Assembly: GCA_947561585.1 (NCBI GenBank)
Contig: CANNZV010000340.1
Coordinates: 310,001 to 374,000, forward strand
Length of the DNA stretch: 64,000 nucleotides
Direction: 5' to 3'
DNA from: Caprella mutica
Taxonomy: Eukaryota; Arthropoda; Malacostraca; Amphipoda; Caprellidae
Shown: piece after piece, positions 25,101 through 36,675 of the stretch
Numbering within the stretch: position 1 is the stretch's first letter
Layout: the number at the start of each line of letters is the position of its first letter
The notes under the pieces: generated by a model
What the model was told of the DNA's origin: nothing
Databases searched by the model: none
Seen by the model: the letters and a program-made list of their open reading frames with translations, nothing else
Made by a program: the position numbers and the translations under genes

Positions 25101-25449
25101 ATAGCCTTGTTTATACTGCCATATTGTGATAAATGAAGAATTTGATAGAAAAGTAGCTACGCATAGAGTAAGCTATTTATTATTATAACCCTTGGAAATT
25201 AAAAGTTAGCTAATGTGAGAAAAGTTGAAGAATCAGATGAATTGTTTATAGTTCTTTACAGTTAACTTGACTGTGTACTAAATACAAAGTGTGCAAACGG
25301 ATATGATTGATAGTAACAACACCAGAATCTACTCTTAGCTACATCTCACTCACCTTTGGTTCTTTGTTGGCAGGAGAAAATTCCATCTCAAAGAGTGGAT
25401 TGTCAGAATGACCAACAATGGCAAAGTAATAGTTACCAGGAACAGCCAT
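22123..25449 (-). CDS. TRAPP complex subunit 2 (sedlin), four exons
   Basis: Coding exons on the minus strand are 25449-25354, 24590-24472, 22429-22315 and 22221-22123. They join in frame to a 142-aa protein, about the length of human TRAPPC2 (140 aa). TRAPPC2 is a core subunit of TRAPP II and III, vesicle-tethering and Rab guanine-exchange complexes at ER-Golgi and autophagosomal membranes. Family signatures in order: [18 protein letters not shown] at the N-terminus, [52 protein letters not shown] and the C-terminal [12 protein letters not shown]. This is the longin-like fold with no catalytic site. Introns 1 and 2 are GT-AG; intron 3 (22314-22222, 93 bp) begins GCAAGT, a GC-AG intron. The start is the only ATG giving the conserved N-terminus. 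A TTTTCAG about 25 bases upstream of it may be a 5' UTR acceptor. The gene looks intact and converges on ATG4. Confidence 0.95.
22780..23560. other. Unclassified repeat-like insert in TRAPPC2 intron 2
   Basis: This part of the 2-kb intron 2 is unlike its surroundings: a GC-richer block at 22780-22940 (AGTGGAGGGGGGTCG, CCTGATGACACCCCC) is followed by long A/T runs, and a second GC-rich block lies at 23460-23500 (GACTGCCCCCTTAAAGG). It may be one degenerate element, but I see no clear termini or ORF. Confidence 0.3.
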
Positions 25450-26413
25450 TTCTTAAGAGTAAATAATGTATTCTGAAAATGGATGAAAGAAATAATTAAA
25501 GTAAGACATATCCTAAATTATGCCACATTCAAGAGAAAGATCTTCATCACCCTATATATCATAATGTATGGCAATAAGTCAAGTAAAAATATCTCCACAG
25601 ATCAAATATTTAGTTTTTAGTAAAATTGTGATCATCCAAAGGCATCGGGCGAAATACAGATCAGTTGGAACACCTGAAACACATTGGTGCCAACGTGTGG
25701 ATACCAGTAGGACTGGTACCTACTGGGAAGACAAAAAATGTATTTTTTTCCTAGCTTTCTCTTCGGTACCAAAAACCATTCCCTCTGGATGTACCTACTG
25801 GCCAGTCTGTATTTGGTGCACTGAGCTCCTCTGAGTTATTTAGAAATCTGGAGAATATCTGCAGCATTTGGTTAAACCTCCCACTTTTTTCTAAATTTCC
25901 CTCTCATAATTGACAGTAATATAGGTATAAATTATAACAAAAAAAGCCCTCCGATATTGCAAGAATATTTATTTTAGAGATTTGTAAAAATCCTTGCTAT
26001 TCTAGATACCAGAAACCAGAAAAGCACTCTTCGACACAGCTTGAAATGAACGCAGACGCATAGCCAGGGCACACGAGCATCTTTTTGACGCAACTGAAAA
26101 TTAACTCAGATGCATAGGGAGTGACATTATACATACAGCATGTACCAGTCACACTATACCTAACTAGTCACACTGTAGGCTATCTAACTAGTCATACTAT
26201 ACCTAACTAGTCGAGGCTATCTAAGTTTCTAACTCATAGTAAATAAATAGAAGTATACCAAGTACAATATTGGAACATCCGAAAACATTATCCATGTTTT
26301 AAAGTATGGACAAAGTCGCCAGGATATTGGCGACTTTTGGGGGGTTAAATATGTTGGAAAACCTGTAAATAATAAGTAAATCACTCCTAAAATATTACCA
26401 AGGAATACACATT

Positions 26414-26562
26414 CCAGTCTGGATCTGCAGAATATGGGACATTTTTTAACATTTTCTGTGCGAACAATTCTTAATTACCTTCTATATTTACATATATTTT
26501 ATTGAGAACAATAGCCAAAATAGAGAATTTCTTGGAGAACAGTTGACCAGTTCCTGCAATCT
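26414..26562. mobile_element. CCAGTCTG-family MITE, long-CATTTTCTG subtype
   Basis: Contains CTGCAGAATATGGGACATTT, CATTTTCTGTGCGAACAATT and CAGTTCCTGCA in the same order as the element at 36533-36675, and ends in CTGCAATCTG. The left end is altered (CCAGTCTGGATCTGCAG) and no clear target duplication is seen. Confidence 0.65.
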
Positions 26563-27609
26563 GAATTATTATTAACACATGCATCAGGCATGAAGCATAA
26601 GGATGTTTCAAGTGTAAAATCTTCCCTAGGAAGCCAAATTTCTCCTTTAAAGTATCTTAAATGTGGCGACCTAGATCCATTTTCTCACTAAACTGGCGAC
26701 TTTCCAATTTCCTTTCCTGCCATACTTTAAAACTTGGGATATTATAAATGATGTCACAAAAAATATTTTCAATTTGTTTTTAAATTAAACATTCTGATTA
26801 TATCATGACTAACTAAACTAAACATTTTAACAAGGCAAAACATTATATCATGGCTAAATATTTAATCTTGGTTAAACATTTTCCATGTTGAAATCTTCAA
26901 AAAATGAACCAAATTGACTTGGCTTAGAATTTTTGAGAAATTGTGGCTCAAAAATTGGCACAATTTTTCAGCCTCTGAAAAAAGGAATATTTTATCATGG
27001 CTAAATAACCATGTTTCAGAGGGTGGAAAATGGTAAGCCAATTTTTGAGCCAAAATTGAAAATTCCATAAAAATTCTGAGCCAAGCCAATTTGGCTCATT
27101 TTTTGAAGATTACAAGCCAAAATTAACATGGGAACATAGGAATTGATTCAAAATTTTAAGCCAATTAGACATATCTGAGTTTTGACCTTTTGAAATCTAA
27201 GCAAATTAATTGGCTTTAACTGACATACCTAGTCTGTAACATGGTAGCAAAACATTTTATCATGGCTAAACATTTTTTTTTATTTATTAAAAAGGAGTTT
27301 ATAGTATAATTTATTTTATACTTTCTATCCTGGATTAGTTTTTATTTTTTTAAATCAAGAAATGTTTCAATCACAGATACGTAACTATTTCCATCTATAT
27401 CCAATTATCAGATCTGTTGCCTGCATTCAATTAGCTATTTACATATGTTATGATATTTACATTGTGAAGTTTTGTTAAAGATTTAAAATTATACATGTTA
27501 CTCTATCTTACCCAATGGTAATAGGGAATGAATGCGGGGCGTTCTCTTTGGATCACCACCCTCGGACCCTTCTTTGTGGAAAGGAGAGTTGGTCCTACTG
27601 GGACCCATG

Positions 27610-27851
27610 CCAGTCTCCAAAGCATGCACAATTACTCTCCAGATATTCAATTTTTGGGTTAATTTCTCTCCACAGATTTTCAAATTTCTCTCTAAAATTA
27701 CCAAAAATCTCAAAATACTCTCCAATAATTACGTTTAAACATAGGAATTAGCTAATTGGAAAATTGTCGCCGGATAATTCAGGAGACTAAATTCAAGGCC
27801 TCAATAGTCGCCGGATAAACTTCACAACTTCATTCATCTTTTGCAGACTGG
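27610..27851. mobile_element. CCAGTCTG-family MITE with perfect 8-bp TSD
   Basis: Flanked by GACCCATG on both sides (27602-27609 and 27852-27859). Ends read CCAGTCTCCAAAG and, reverse-complemented, CCAGTCTGCAAAAG. The body repeats CTCTCCA-type motifs and includes TTAAACATAGGAATTAGC and CGCCGGATAA. Related sequence lies at about 2860-3310 and 4528-4720. Confidence 0.85.
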
Positions 27852-28103
27852 GACCCATGTATAAGAGTATGTCAGTTAAAGCCAATTAATTGGCTTAGAT
27901 TTGAAATGGTCAAATCTCAGATATGTCTAATTGGCTATAAATTTTGAATTAATTCCTATGTTCCCATGTTAATTTTGGCTTGAAATCTTCAAAAAATGAG
28001 CCAAATTGGATTGGCTCAGATTTTTTGTGAAATTTTGACTCAAAAATTGGCTTACAATTTTCCAGCCTCAGAAACATGGACTGGGACTTGGGAGGGCTCA
28101 GGG

Positions 28104-28459
28104 TCAGACTGCAGGAAGTGGTAAAGTGTTCTCCAAGAAATCCTCCATTTTGGCTTCTGTTCTCAGTAAAATCCAGTCTGCAGAATCTGGTAAAGTGTTT
28201 GTAGAGATCTCTTATTCGGTTTGTAGCAAAATTAATGTGAATATAGGGATTAATTCAGAAGTGTTTGTAGTAAAATTAATGTAAATGTAGGAATTACTTT
28301 AAAATTGTTCAGAGAGAATATCCCAAATATCTCTCATATTCTGAAGACTGGAGTAAAATACATGTAAATATAGGAGGAAATTAAGGAATAAGGATTGTTC
28401 GCACAGTCTTAGCACAGAAAATGTTAAAAATGTCCCATATAGCATATTCTGCAGACCGG
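28104..28459. mobile_element. CCAGTCTG-family MITE split by a second one
   Basis: The outer element is the same subtype as 36533-36675 in opposite orientation: it begins TCAGACTGCAGGAAGTGG and ends with GAAAATGTTAAAAATGTCCC and TTCTGCAGACCGG. It is interrupted by the 28173-28351 element. Flanks GCTCAGGG and GCTCAGCC are an imperfect 8-bp duplication. Confidence 0.75.
28173..28351. mobile_element. Nested CCAGTCTG-family MITE with perfect 8-bp TSD
   Basis: Flanked by AGTAAAAT at 28165-28172 and 28352-28359. Ends CCAGTCTGCAGAATCTGG and, reverse-complemented, CCAGTCTTCAGAATATG. Same subtype as 36166-36300 (shared GGTAAAGTGTT, GTAGAGATCTC and ATCCCAAATATCTC), with an internal duplication of the GTAGCAAAATTAATGT block. 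Confidence 0.88.
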
Positions 28460-29164
28460 GCTCAGCCTCTCATGGCAAGGGGACAAATACATTATTACAT
28501 AGATCATATTTAACAAACACAATGGAGAAAAGTGCCGGGCATTCTCTTCGGAACACCACCCTCCTATGTGGGAACTGGCCAGTTTGTATTTGGTGCACTC
28601 CTAATTTCAGAGAATGTTCATTGAGTCGCCATTATATCTTTTTTTTCAAAAATAAGTCAACTAAAATTAGTAATGCAGTCGCCAGTCGTCATAGCTAATT
28701 TAATTCCAATTTTGAAAGTCGACAGTCGTCAATATACCTATATTATTATAACTACCTAAATTAATTGAGAGCGTATCAGCCAAATGACAATCAGAGAGAG
28801 GCATACAACTGATACCAGCCAATCACAGAGAGCCTGAGAGAGGCATACTTTCTTTCATAGTTATTCATTTTTTTTTCCGATAATTAGTCAGAGAGCATCA
28901 AATTAAAATGACAAGTAGTGACCACATCATTCATAACAAAAGAACACCGAAAACAGAAAACTGATGCACAATTTGAATTATAGTTACATCATGGAGTGCG
29001 CCATATCAAAATAAAATGGCTGCTTTGTTTAAATTCAACAAAGATGCGTGGTTCCGCCATTTATGATTATGAATCACCAATTTTAATTTTAAATCTAATT
29101 TAAGTGCTCATTAGTCGTCTATATATGTGAGAGATACTTATTTTCACAAATTTTAAGTCGACAA

Positions 29165-29424
29165 TTAATCTCTTGAAGACTTGAACTAGGGGTGCACTGA
29201 ACTCCTCTGACTTTTTCAAAATCTGAGAAATAGCTGCCAACATTTTTCATTAATTTGTCTAGTCCTCCAACATTTTTCCAGTTTCCCCTCCAAAAATTAA
29301 TGGTAATATAGGAGTTAATAGCTAAATATCCTCCGACATTCACTCACATTGCAGGAATTTTTTTATTAGAGAAATTGAATATCTCCCGACATATCATTGG
29401 AATTTACCACCAAATGCAATCTGG
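29165..29424. mobile_element. CCAGTCTGTATTT-family MITE, diverged copy
   Basis: Begins with GGTGCACTGAACTCCTC and ends ATTGGAATTTACCACC then AATCTGGC, matching the layout of the family at 29597-29831. Contains AAAAATTAATGGTAATATAG. No clear flanking duplication. Confidence 0.5.
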
Positions 29425-29427
29425 CTG

Positions 29428-29591
29428 GGTGGGAAGGAGAGTGGGTCCTACTGGGAGGGCAAGGGGACAAATATATTAACATACATAGTTTATACTTAAG
29501 AAAAACAATGGAGAAAAGTGCCGGGCGTTCTCTTCGTACGGGAACACCACCTTACTTTGAGGGAAGGAAAGTGGGTCCTACTGGGAGGGCA
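29428..29591. repeat. ~133-bp direct repeat with GGGTCCTACTGGGAGGGCAA
   Basis: GGAGAGTGGGTCCTACTGGG at about 29433 is repeated at about 29566, enclosing a block with AGTGCCGGGCGTTCTCTTCG and GGAACACCACC. The same block recurs at 28480-28570, 30985-31083 and, diverged, 27530-27605. This may be a short tandem or LTR-like family; its type is not clear. Confidence 0.55.
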
Positions 29592-29596
29592 AGGGT

Positions 29597-29831
29597 CAGA
29601 CTGTATTTGGTGCACAGAATCCCACTGACTTCACCAAAATGATGGCAAAATGATAAAATCCACCATAAAATAAGGCTAATCTACAGGCATTTTGTCAATT
29701 CCGCTGGCAAAAATTAATGGTAACATAGGGATTAATTGCTGAAGTTCCACTGACTTTGCGAAAATATTTATACAAGAGTGGAAAAATTCCGCCGATAAGT
29801 CGTTGGAATTTACCATGAAATACAAACTGGG
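29597..29831. mobile_element. CCAGTCTGTATTT-family MITE
   Basis: Ends CAGACTGTATTTGGTGCAC and, reverse-complemented, CCAGTTTGTATTTCATGG. Flanks GGCAAGGG and GGCAAGCC suggest an imperfect 8-bp duplication. Internal ATTCCGCCGATAAGTCG and AATTAATGGTAACATAGG blocks match copies near 4380-4520 and 8150-8350. Confidence 0.65.
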
Positions 29832-31340
29832 GCAAGCCGCCAGTCTGCAGAATGTGTCTATTCTCCCGCAGAGATTTTAATTTGAGAGACGGTTACTCTC
29901 TGACTCTCAGTAGCAGATTCAGAATCTCCCGCAGATAAAATTAATCATCTTCATTTACGATTGTATAAGAAAAAATAATTCAATATTATTAATTGGTATC
30001 CAGGTATCACTAATACCTATTAAAATCATCAGTTTAAATGGAAAATAATAATTTATCTTTGACCGAAAATATGGAACTGTCCAATAATTCGTAACTTAGA
30101 TACCCTAAATAACTATGAATTGGTACCTACTGCCTAGTTTACAATAAAATAACGGACGGTACAAAAACTATACAATGCGTTTATCAGAATAAATTTCATT
30201 AACTACCCATTATTCTAATGAAAGATTCATCAGTAAGTAGTATCTATTCAATTTTATTCAAATTTGAATGAATTATTAAACTTATGAAATTGCACAAGAA
30301 AAAGTAAGAGGAATTTCACGGTGGATAATGGATATGGCAACACTGGGGCCTGGGCCACTACAAGATTGGTTTGAAAATCCTGTTACATCATTGGAACACA
30401 GTTGATTCTAAAGGCATGCATTGAATCAACTCTTACTTTTTAACATAGAGTTAAGCATACAAAATTGATAGGTTAATTTTCTCTATGGACTGTAGTTTGT
30501 CACTGTTTGTGTACTATGGACCTAAGTTTGTGTAGGTACTATGGACCGTAGTTTGTGTTCTAGCTACTATGGACCGTAGTTTGTTTTCATGCTAAGTGTA
30601 TAGTCGAAACTTTCAAACTATTTTGATGTGATGACTACTGATAAGAATTTAGAGACAGCTTTATTTTAACTTGAAGACTAGGTAGAAGTTAGAACCTTAG
30701 AGGTACTTAGCTTTATTTTAACGTGACGACTACACAGAATTAACTAATTATGCCGACCATAGAAACGTCAGTTAATTATTATGCAGACTTCTAAGACCTT
30801 CTCTGGAACTAGGATTAATGGTAAGTTGGTAACATAGGAATTAATTCAAAATCTCCCGCAGTAAATTAATGGTAACATAGGAATTAACTAAAGATCTCCT
30901 GCAGAGATCTCAAATTTCTAAAAATTCAATCAAAAACTCCCGCAGAGAGTCTTAGAAAAATGTTCCATATTCTGCAGACTGGGGGCAAGGGGACAAATAC
31001 ATACCTAGTTAGTTTATATTTAACTTTGAACAAAAACAATGGGGAAAAGTGCTGGGCATTCTCTTCGGAACACCACCCTCCTTTTATTGCTAAACATTTT
31101 ATCATGACTAAACATTTTATCTTTGATAAATTAAATAATAAAAACAAGAAATAGAAAAGCTAGTACCAACAATTAACCTAAAGCAGAAAATAAAAATACA
31201 GGTTACAGGTTATTGGTCCCCCAGTATTGCTTTGATATCAGCACTGAATTTCCATTAAAATATCTTTATTAAAAGACTCTAAAATCAAAAAAATCACAAC
31301 ATAAAATTCATAATTAACAATATATACAATATTTACACAT

Positions 31341-34300
31341 TCATTCATCCATTCTCAATTTTCTTCTTCTCCACATACACTCCAAGTATCTTCTACACTC
31401 CCTTGCCCACACTAAACCGCTTCCAAACAACTGATCTTTCATACTAACACCACTCATTCCAAATTCTCTTCTGACACACTCATACCACTCACACGCACAC
31501 AAAAAGTGCTCCAAGCTCTCTACCACTCCTAAGTCACACGCAACACAATTAACATTTCCATTCACATATCTCTCTCTCCACTTTAGCCTCAGACTATTAC
31601 TCCTACATCTATACAGCAAAACAGATCCCCAGTCATTCTCATACAATCCTTCATCTCTGATCTCACTCTTACATTCATTATAAAAACTAATTGTACTCTT
31701 TTGCATTCTCTCCTCATTCCACCTATCACTCTCCCATGCATACACCTTTCTCTTTATACATTCATTACTCATATCATCCAATTCATTCAATCGCACTCCC
31801 ACTCTCTCTCTATACACTTTCACAGTCTCTAACCATTTACACTTGGTCCATTCACACATATCCTCATACATCATTTTTCAACAATTCATTCTCACCATTT
31901 CTCACATGCTTTTCATAATTCAACTTCGCCTTCATATCTCTTGCTCTCATACTTGAAGACCCCACCTCACCCTGGAGAGTTACCAGAGGTGCATATGATG
32001 GGGCCCCCAACACACACCTCCACACAGCATTCTCACATTTTTGCAGTCTCTCAATATCACTCACATTCCAACAAAACACACTACTTCCATACAACAAACT
32101 TGGCATCACCACACTCTTCCAATACGTCTTTCCAATCAGTACTCTGTTACACGACTTGTGTATAACAGAGTACGTCATGTTACTCATCCTTCTAGCTCTC
32201 ATCATAACATTCTCTCTGTGCACTTTAAAAACATCCTTCCCACTTGACACTCTCACTCCTAAATACTTTACATCCTTCACTACATCCATTCCTCTTATAC
32301 TTCTAACATCCATCTTCCTATTAAACACAAGCACATTACATTTACTCTTGTTCACAGTCATTCCTATCTCTGCAGTCTTACTCACAAGCACATCAATCAT
32401 TCTTTCAACCTCTCTCACACTGTTCCCAAAAATCACACCATCATCCGCAAAGAACAAAGCTAGCACATAAACACACTCATTCTTAAAACCTAAACCACTC
32501 CTTTGCAAACCACTAATTATCTCATTCACCGCCATTATAAATAACTGGGGTGAGCAAGTACACCCCTGCCTAATACCATTCCACACATCCATTCTTCCCA
32601 TTTTCTCTCCATTCACACTAAACTCAGTACTATCATTCTCATACACTCTTGCAAACACATCAATCATTCTAGGATCACACTTACACCTTTTCATACATTC
32701 AATCAGACTTCCTCTCCTAATACTATCAAATGCCTTAGCAAAATCCACAAACACAGCAATCAATTCCTTCTTATCCCTCCTACACGATTCTATCACATAA
32801 CTCAGCATAAATAAATTATCTTCTATCCTTCTCCCACTCGTGAAACCAATCTGCAACTCATTCATCAGCCCATTCACTCTCACATGCTCAATCAACTTCT
32901 CTTTCATTACACTCATAAAAATCTTATACTCAACATTCAACAAGGCAATTGGTCTCAAATCTTTCACACTAGGTTTATTTACTTTCGGAATCATACAAGT
33001 CTTTGACACACTCCATTCATTCACAGGCACACCACTATCTAACACACTGTTAAAATACCTACACATTTCATCCATACATCTTTCACTCTCTAGCATCCAC
33101 TTATACACTTCTGGTTTAATACCATCTATTCCAGGTTGCTTTCCAACTTTCATTCTCTTTAACGCTTTCCTGACATCCACACTGCTCACCACTACTTCAT
33201 CCATCCTTCTCCTAATTACATCTTCCACTCTTCCTCTTGTCATACTATAATGTTCTATAAGATTCAAAGGCACATCCACTCTAATATCTACCATTCTAAA
33301 CACTCCCCTACCATGCTCCAAAACATTCTCATACACCACATTTACCCTATCTTCATCTCTATAGTCACTCTGCACATACTGTTCTCTAGTCCTGTCATTC
33401 CATACCTCTATCACATCATTATCATGCATCTGGTAAATTTGTTTCCAAAAATTACACATCTTATTCTTCAAATCCTCCACATTCATCTCATTCCCACTTT
33501 CATCATAAACTTTCACAACACCATTCTTTCTCACTCCTCTCAGTACACTAATATTGTGCCACATTTTCTTACCAGAGTCTCTATTGCCTCTTATCTCATC
33601 CGTCTTGCTTCTTTCATACTCTCTTATACTCTCTCTCACCATATCTGCAACTTTCCTCTTTTGCTCCCTATACCTTACCCATGCCTCATTCCTTTCTGCC
33701 CCTTCCTGTAGATTCCTTCTAATTCTGTTCAACTGCTTACGCACACCTACTTCTCTTCTTATCTCCTCATTCATCCACACACTTTCCCATTCATTCACAT
33801 TCAAATTACCTCTAATCACTCTGGTTCTCTTCAACACTTCCTCACACACTTCATTCACAGCCTCATGAAACACACAGTCCTGTTCACCCGTATTCACGCT
33901 TGTTATTCTATCTTCCATCCCTTGCAAAAATCTCTCTTTCATATCATCCTTAACTCTATAGTACTCTATATTTTTCTGCATCACCTCTTCACTACCATTC
34001 ATACCAATTCTAATGTCAATTCTAATCATACAATGATCAGATAAATCAAATAATTCCTTCCTTTCATCTATATCCATCTTCACAAAATCCTCATACAAAA
34101 ATCCATTCACCAAAACAAAGTCAATCACACTCTTATGCATACCCTCTTCTCTAGTAATCTCACCTCTACATGCCTCATCCAAATTTAACATAACAAGTCT
34201 ACATTCATCCATCAAGTTTAATAACTTCTCTCCATTCCTATTTAATTCTTGCTGACCTAAAAAACCTATATGTGCATTCATATCTCCCAAACCATTAACT

Positions 34301-34742
34301 TCCCTTCATACTCTTCCACAATACCCCTAATACACACAACTATCCTATCATTATCTCTAACATCCCAATAAGTGAGTATCACTCTCATCTTCTTCTTTCT
34401 CATTTCAATATCTACACACAAAACATCTGGATTACCACACTCTACCCTAACAATACTAACTTCATCACTCGATCCTATCATAAGTCCACCACCCTTCTTA
34501 TCTTGCTCATTCCTCATACCCACCTCATACTTATAATCCTTACCAAAAAACACTCTCTCTACCTTATGCTGCGTTTCAGTAAACATTGAAATCTTTATCT
34601 TACTATTCATCCTCTCAACCATCTCTTGCCATTCATTCCATTTATGCACTGTAAGCCCCTGCACATTCAACAAAAACACACTCACTATATCATTCACACC
34701 TTTATTTTTATTACTCACAGTTTTCTTTCCCTCTGGCTGCCT
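31341..34742 (-). pseudogene. Retrotransposon ORF2: endonuclease and reverse transcriptase
   Basis: The ORF opens right after the ORF1 UGA with LLNVQGL, the N-terminus of APE-type endonucleases. GDMNAHIG, SVIDFVLV and SDHCMI mark the endonuclease active site (34290-34020). The RT follows: RPIALLNVEYK, FVDFAKAFDSI, GIRQGCTCSP and FFADDGVIFG (Asp pair near 32440-32446), then KYLGVRVS. The C-terminal part has a Cys-x2-Cys-x9-His-x2-Cys cluster (CVACDLG...HFLC) near 31520-31560. Two frameshifts break the frame: one at about 34285 within a T-run just before GDMNAH, and one at about 31870 in a run of five A. Both are at homopolymers, so either recent decay or sequencing error would explain them. 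The GTG at 34718 has no special context, and the first in-frame ATG comes only after the conserved LNVQGL, so ORF2 translation probably depends on ORF1. Confidence 0.88.
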
Positions 34743-34849
34743 TCAGTTACTAGCAGCACCCTCCTGAACCCTCTGTGTGACATCTCCACTGCTCTGCTGG
34801 TTGGTCTCTCCCACCACTCTACTGGCAGTCTGTTGCGACTGACCAGGTC

Positions 34850-35030
34850 CACCTCTCTGCGACTGACCACCTCTCTGCGACTGACCACCTCTCTGCAACT
34901 GACCACCTCCCTGCGACTGACCACCTCCCTGCGACTGACCACCTCCCTGCGACTGACCACCTCCCTGCGACTGACCACCTCCCTGCGACTGACCACCTCC
35001 CTGCGACTGACCACCTCTCTGCGCCTGACT
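34850..35030 (-). repeat. 18-bp in-frame repeat in ORF1
   Basis: Tandem units of about 18 bp (plus strand TGCGACTGACCACCTCCC) encode QGGGQS or QRGGQS about ten times. The array keeps the frame, giving an RGG-like flexible tail that would suit RNA binding. Confidence 0.9.
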
Positions 35031-35865
35031 AGGTCCACCTCCCTGACCTCTCCACCTCTGTCCCACTCCCCTACCTGCATGACCAGATCTGCCTTCACTT
35101 CTAATCATCTCTCCCATTGATCCCTCCACCTCTACAACCTTTCTCCCCCTAATAATGAACCATCCTTTCCCTTCATCCCGCTTTTCGTATAGTTCTCTTC
35201 TCAACTTCTTATTTTGCTCCCTCTCTACCACAGTTAAATCCCTCTCAATATAAACATTACCAAATCCATCTAGTTGTCTTAAGCTACTCTTTGCCTGCAT
35301 TATTATCCTAATGTCCCTAACCTGGTTCAACTTAATGAGAAGTGGCCTAGCTCTATTAGGTGCTGTTTTACCCAGTCTAACCACAGTCGCAATTCCTACA
35401 TCCTCAATACCCAACTTTCCGAACAATTCCTGGCACATTCTCTCATCATCTTCATATCTTCCATTCAGATCAGTTCTACCTGATTCTTTCAAATTAAATA
35501 TCATAACATTTTTCTTCCTCCTATCCTTCTCTAATTTCTCTACTTGCTCCTGCATATCTCTAACCATTCTGCTATCTCCTCCAGCTTCCACAGAGCCCTT
35601 ACTATACCCTTCTTTAATCATCTCTAATTCTTCTCTTAGACTGGCTATACCCTTCTTACTATCCTCACTCCCACCCTTATCCTGTTTAATCTCCCTAACT
35701 TTAGTTTCTAGTTTCCCATCAATCTCCTTTCTAGTTTGCCAGCTACTTTCCTCTATCTTTAATCTTTTTATTCAACTTACCCAGATTTTGACTCACCTCT
35801 ATTTCCATTTCCTCCTTCAGTCTTGCTTGCTCTTTCCTGGTATCTTCTATTTCCTCCATACCCAA

Positions 35866-36096
35866 GTAATAAAGCATGTCCAAACTCGCCATTTTAATGG
35901 CGAGTTTGTGACAGTTATTTTGAGCCCTTCAATTGCAAATGGCGAGTTTTATCTATTTTTCTCCTATGCTACAATGTTATTTTGGAGAGAATTTATGAAA
36001 ATTTGATCATTTTGGAGAGAATTTGTTGAATTTAGGAGAGAGCTGGAGAGACAAATGGCAAGTTTATGAGACATACTATTTTACTTGGCTAGTTAC
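35866..36096. mobile_element. MITE with CCAAGTAATAAAG termini in ORF1
   Basis: Left CCAAGTAATAAAGCATGTC and right (reverse-complemented) CCAAGTAAAATAGTATGTC form inverted ends that continue into AAACTCGCCATT/AAACTTGCCATT. Same family as 8566-8780. Flanks CTCCATAC and CTAGTTAC do not give a clean duplication. Confidence 0.7.
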
Positions 36097-36165
36097 ACTT
36101 TTCCACCTTAGCTTTAATGCCCTTCTCAACATCTTGCAGCTTCTCATGAAATCTTTCATTTATCT

Positions 36166-36300
36166 CCAGTCTGCAGAAACTGGTAAAGTGTTCGTAGAGA
36201 TCTCATATTCTGTTCGTAGCAAAATTAATGCGAATATAGGAATTAACTCATAATTGTTCGGAGAGAAAATCCCAAATATCTCCCTTATTCTGCAGACTGG
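36166..36300. mobile_element. 135-bp CCAGTCTG MITE with perfect 8-bp TSD
   Basis: ATTTATCT flanks it at 36158-36165 and 36301-36308. Ends are CCAGTCTGCAGAA and its mirror TTCTGCAGACTGG, a 13-bp inverted repeat. It interrupts ORF1 of the retrotransposon, so the empty site can be read from the flanking coding sequence. Confidence 0.92.
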
Positions 36301-36532
36301 ATTTATCTTAACAATGTCTTCGATCTTGCTTTCAAGATTTTGCTGGGAAGTCTTTATCGATCCCATATTTACTTTGTCCAAACTTCCAGACATCTTGCTT
36401 CCCTTCATAGCCTCCACAGTTTCCATCAATTCACAAATCTCCTGCTTTACTACGCTTAGTTCCTTTTGGAGTCTCCTATTTTCTTCCAGTACCATAGGAA
36501 GAATATCTCCACACTTGTCACTTACCACAATG

Positions 36533-36675
36533 CCAGTCTGCAGAATATGGGACATTTTTAACATTTTCTGTGCGAACAATCCTTAATTTCCTTCTATATT
36601 TACATGTATTTACTGAGAACAGAAGGCAAAATAAAGGATTTCTTGGAGAACAGTTTACCAGTTCCTGCAGTCTGG
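36533..36675. mobile_element. 143-bp CCAGTCTG MITE with perfect 8-bp TSD
   Basis: CCACAATG flanks it at 36525-36532 and 36676-36683. Ends CCAGTCTGCAGAATATGG and, reverse-complemented, CCAGACTGCAGGAACTGG. Inserted just after the WHC of the ORF1 PHD finger. Confidence 0.92.

Larger units (their letters stand above)
25450..31260. other. Nest of short CCAGTCTG-type elements, no gene
   Basis: About 5.8 kb upstream of TRAPPC2 with no exon I can recognise. It is a patchwork of short elements with CCAGTCTGCAG or CCAGTCTGTATTT ends and repeated blocks, the clearest listed separately. At 26840-27120 and 27880-28080 there are complementary GAGCCAAATTGG and CCAATTTGGCTC tracts that look like arms of another foldback family. 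At 30480-30600 there is a short diverged repeat of TATGGACCGTAGTTTGT. Any TRAPPC2 promoter would lie near 25450-25600 but shows no motif I can name. Confidence 0.6.

Noticed and set aside
29428..29591. Solo LTR or LTR pair from the ~133-bp direct repeats
   Set aside because: No TG...CA ends, primer-binding site or internal gag/pol sequence; a short repeat family fits better.
31691..34000. Several plus-strand ORFs over the retrotransposon
   Set aside because: They are antisense shadows of the minus-strand ORF2, whose RT and endonuclease motifs are clear.
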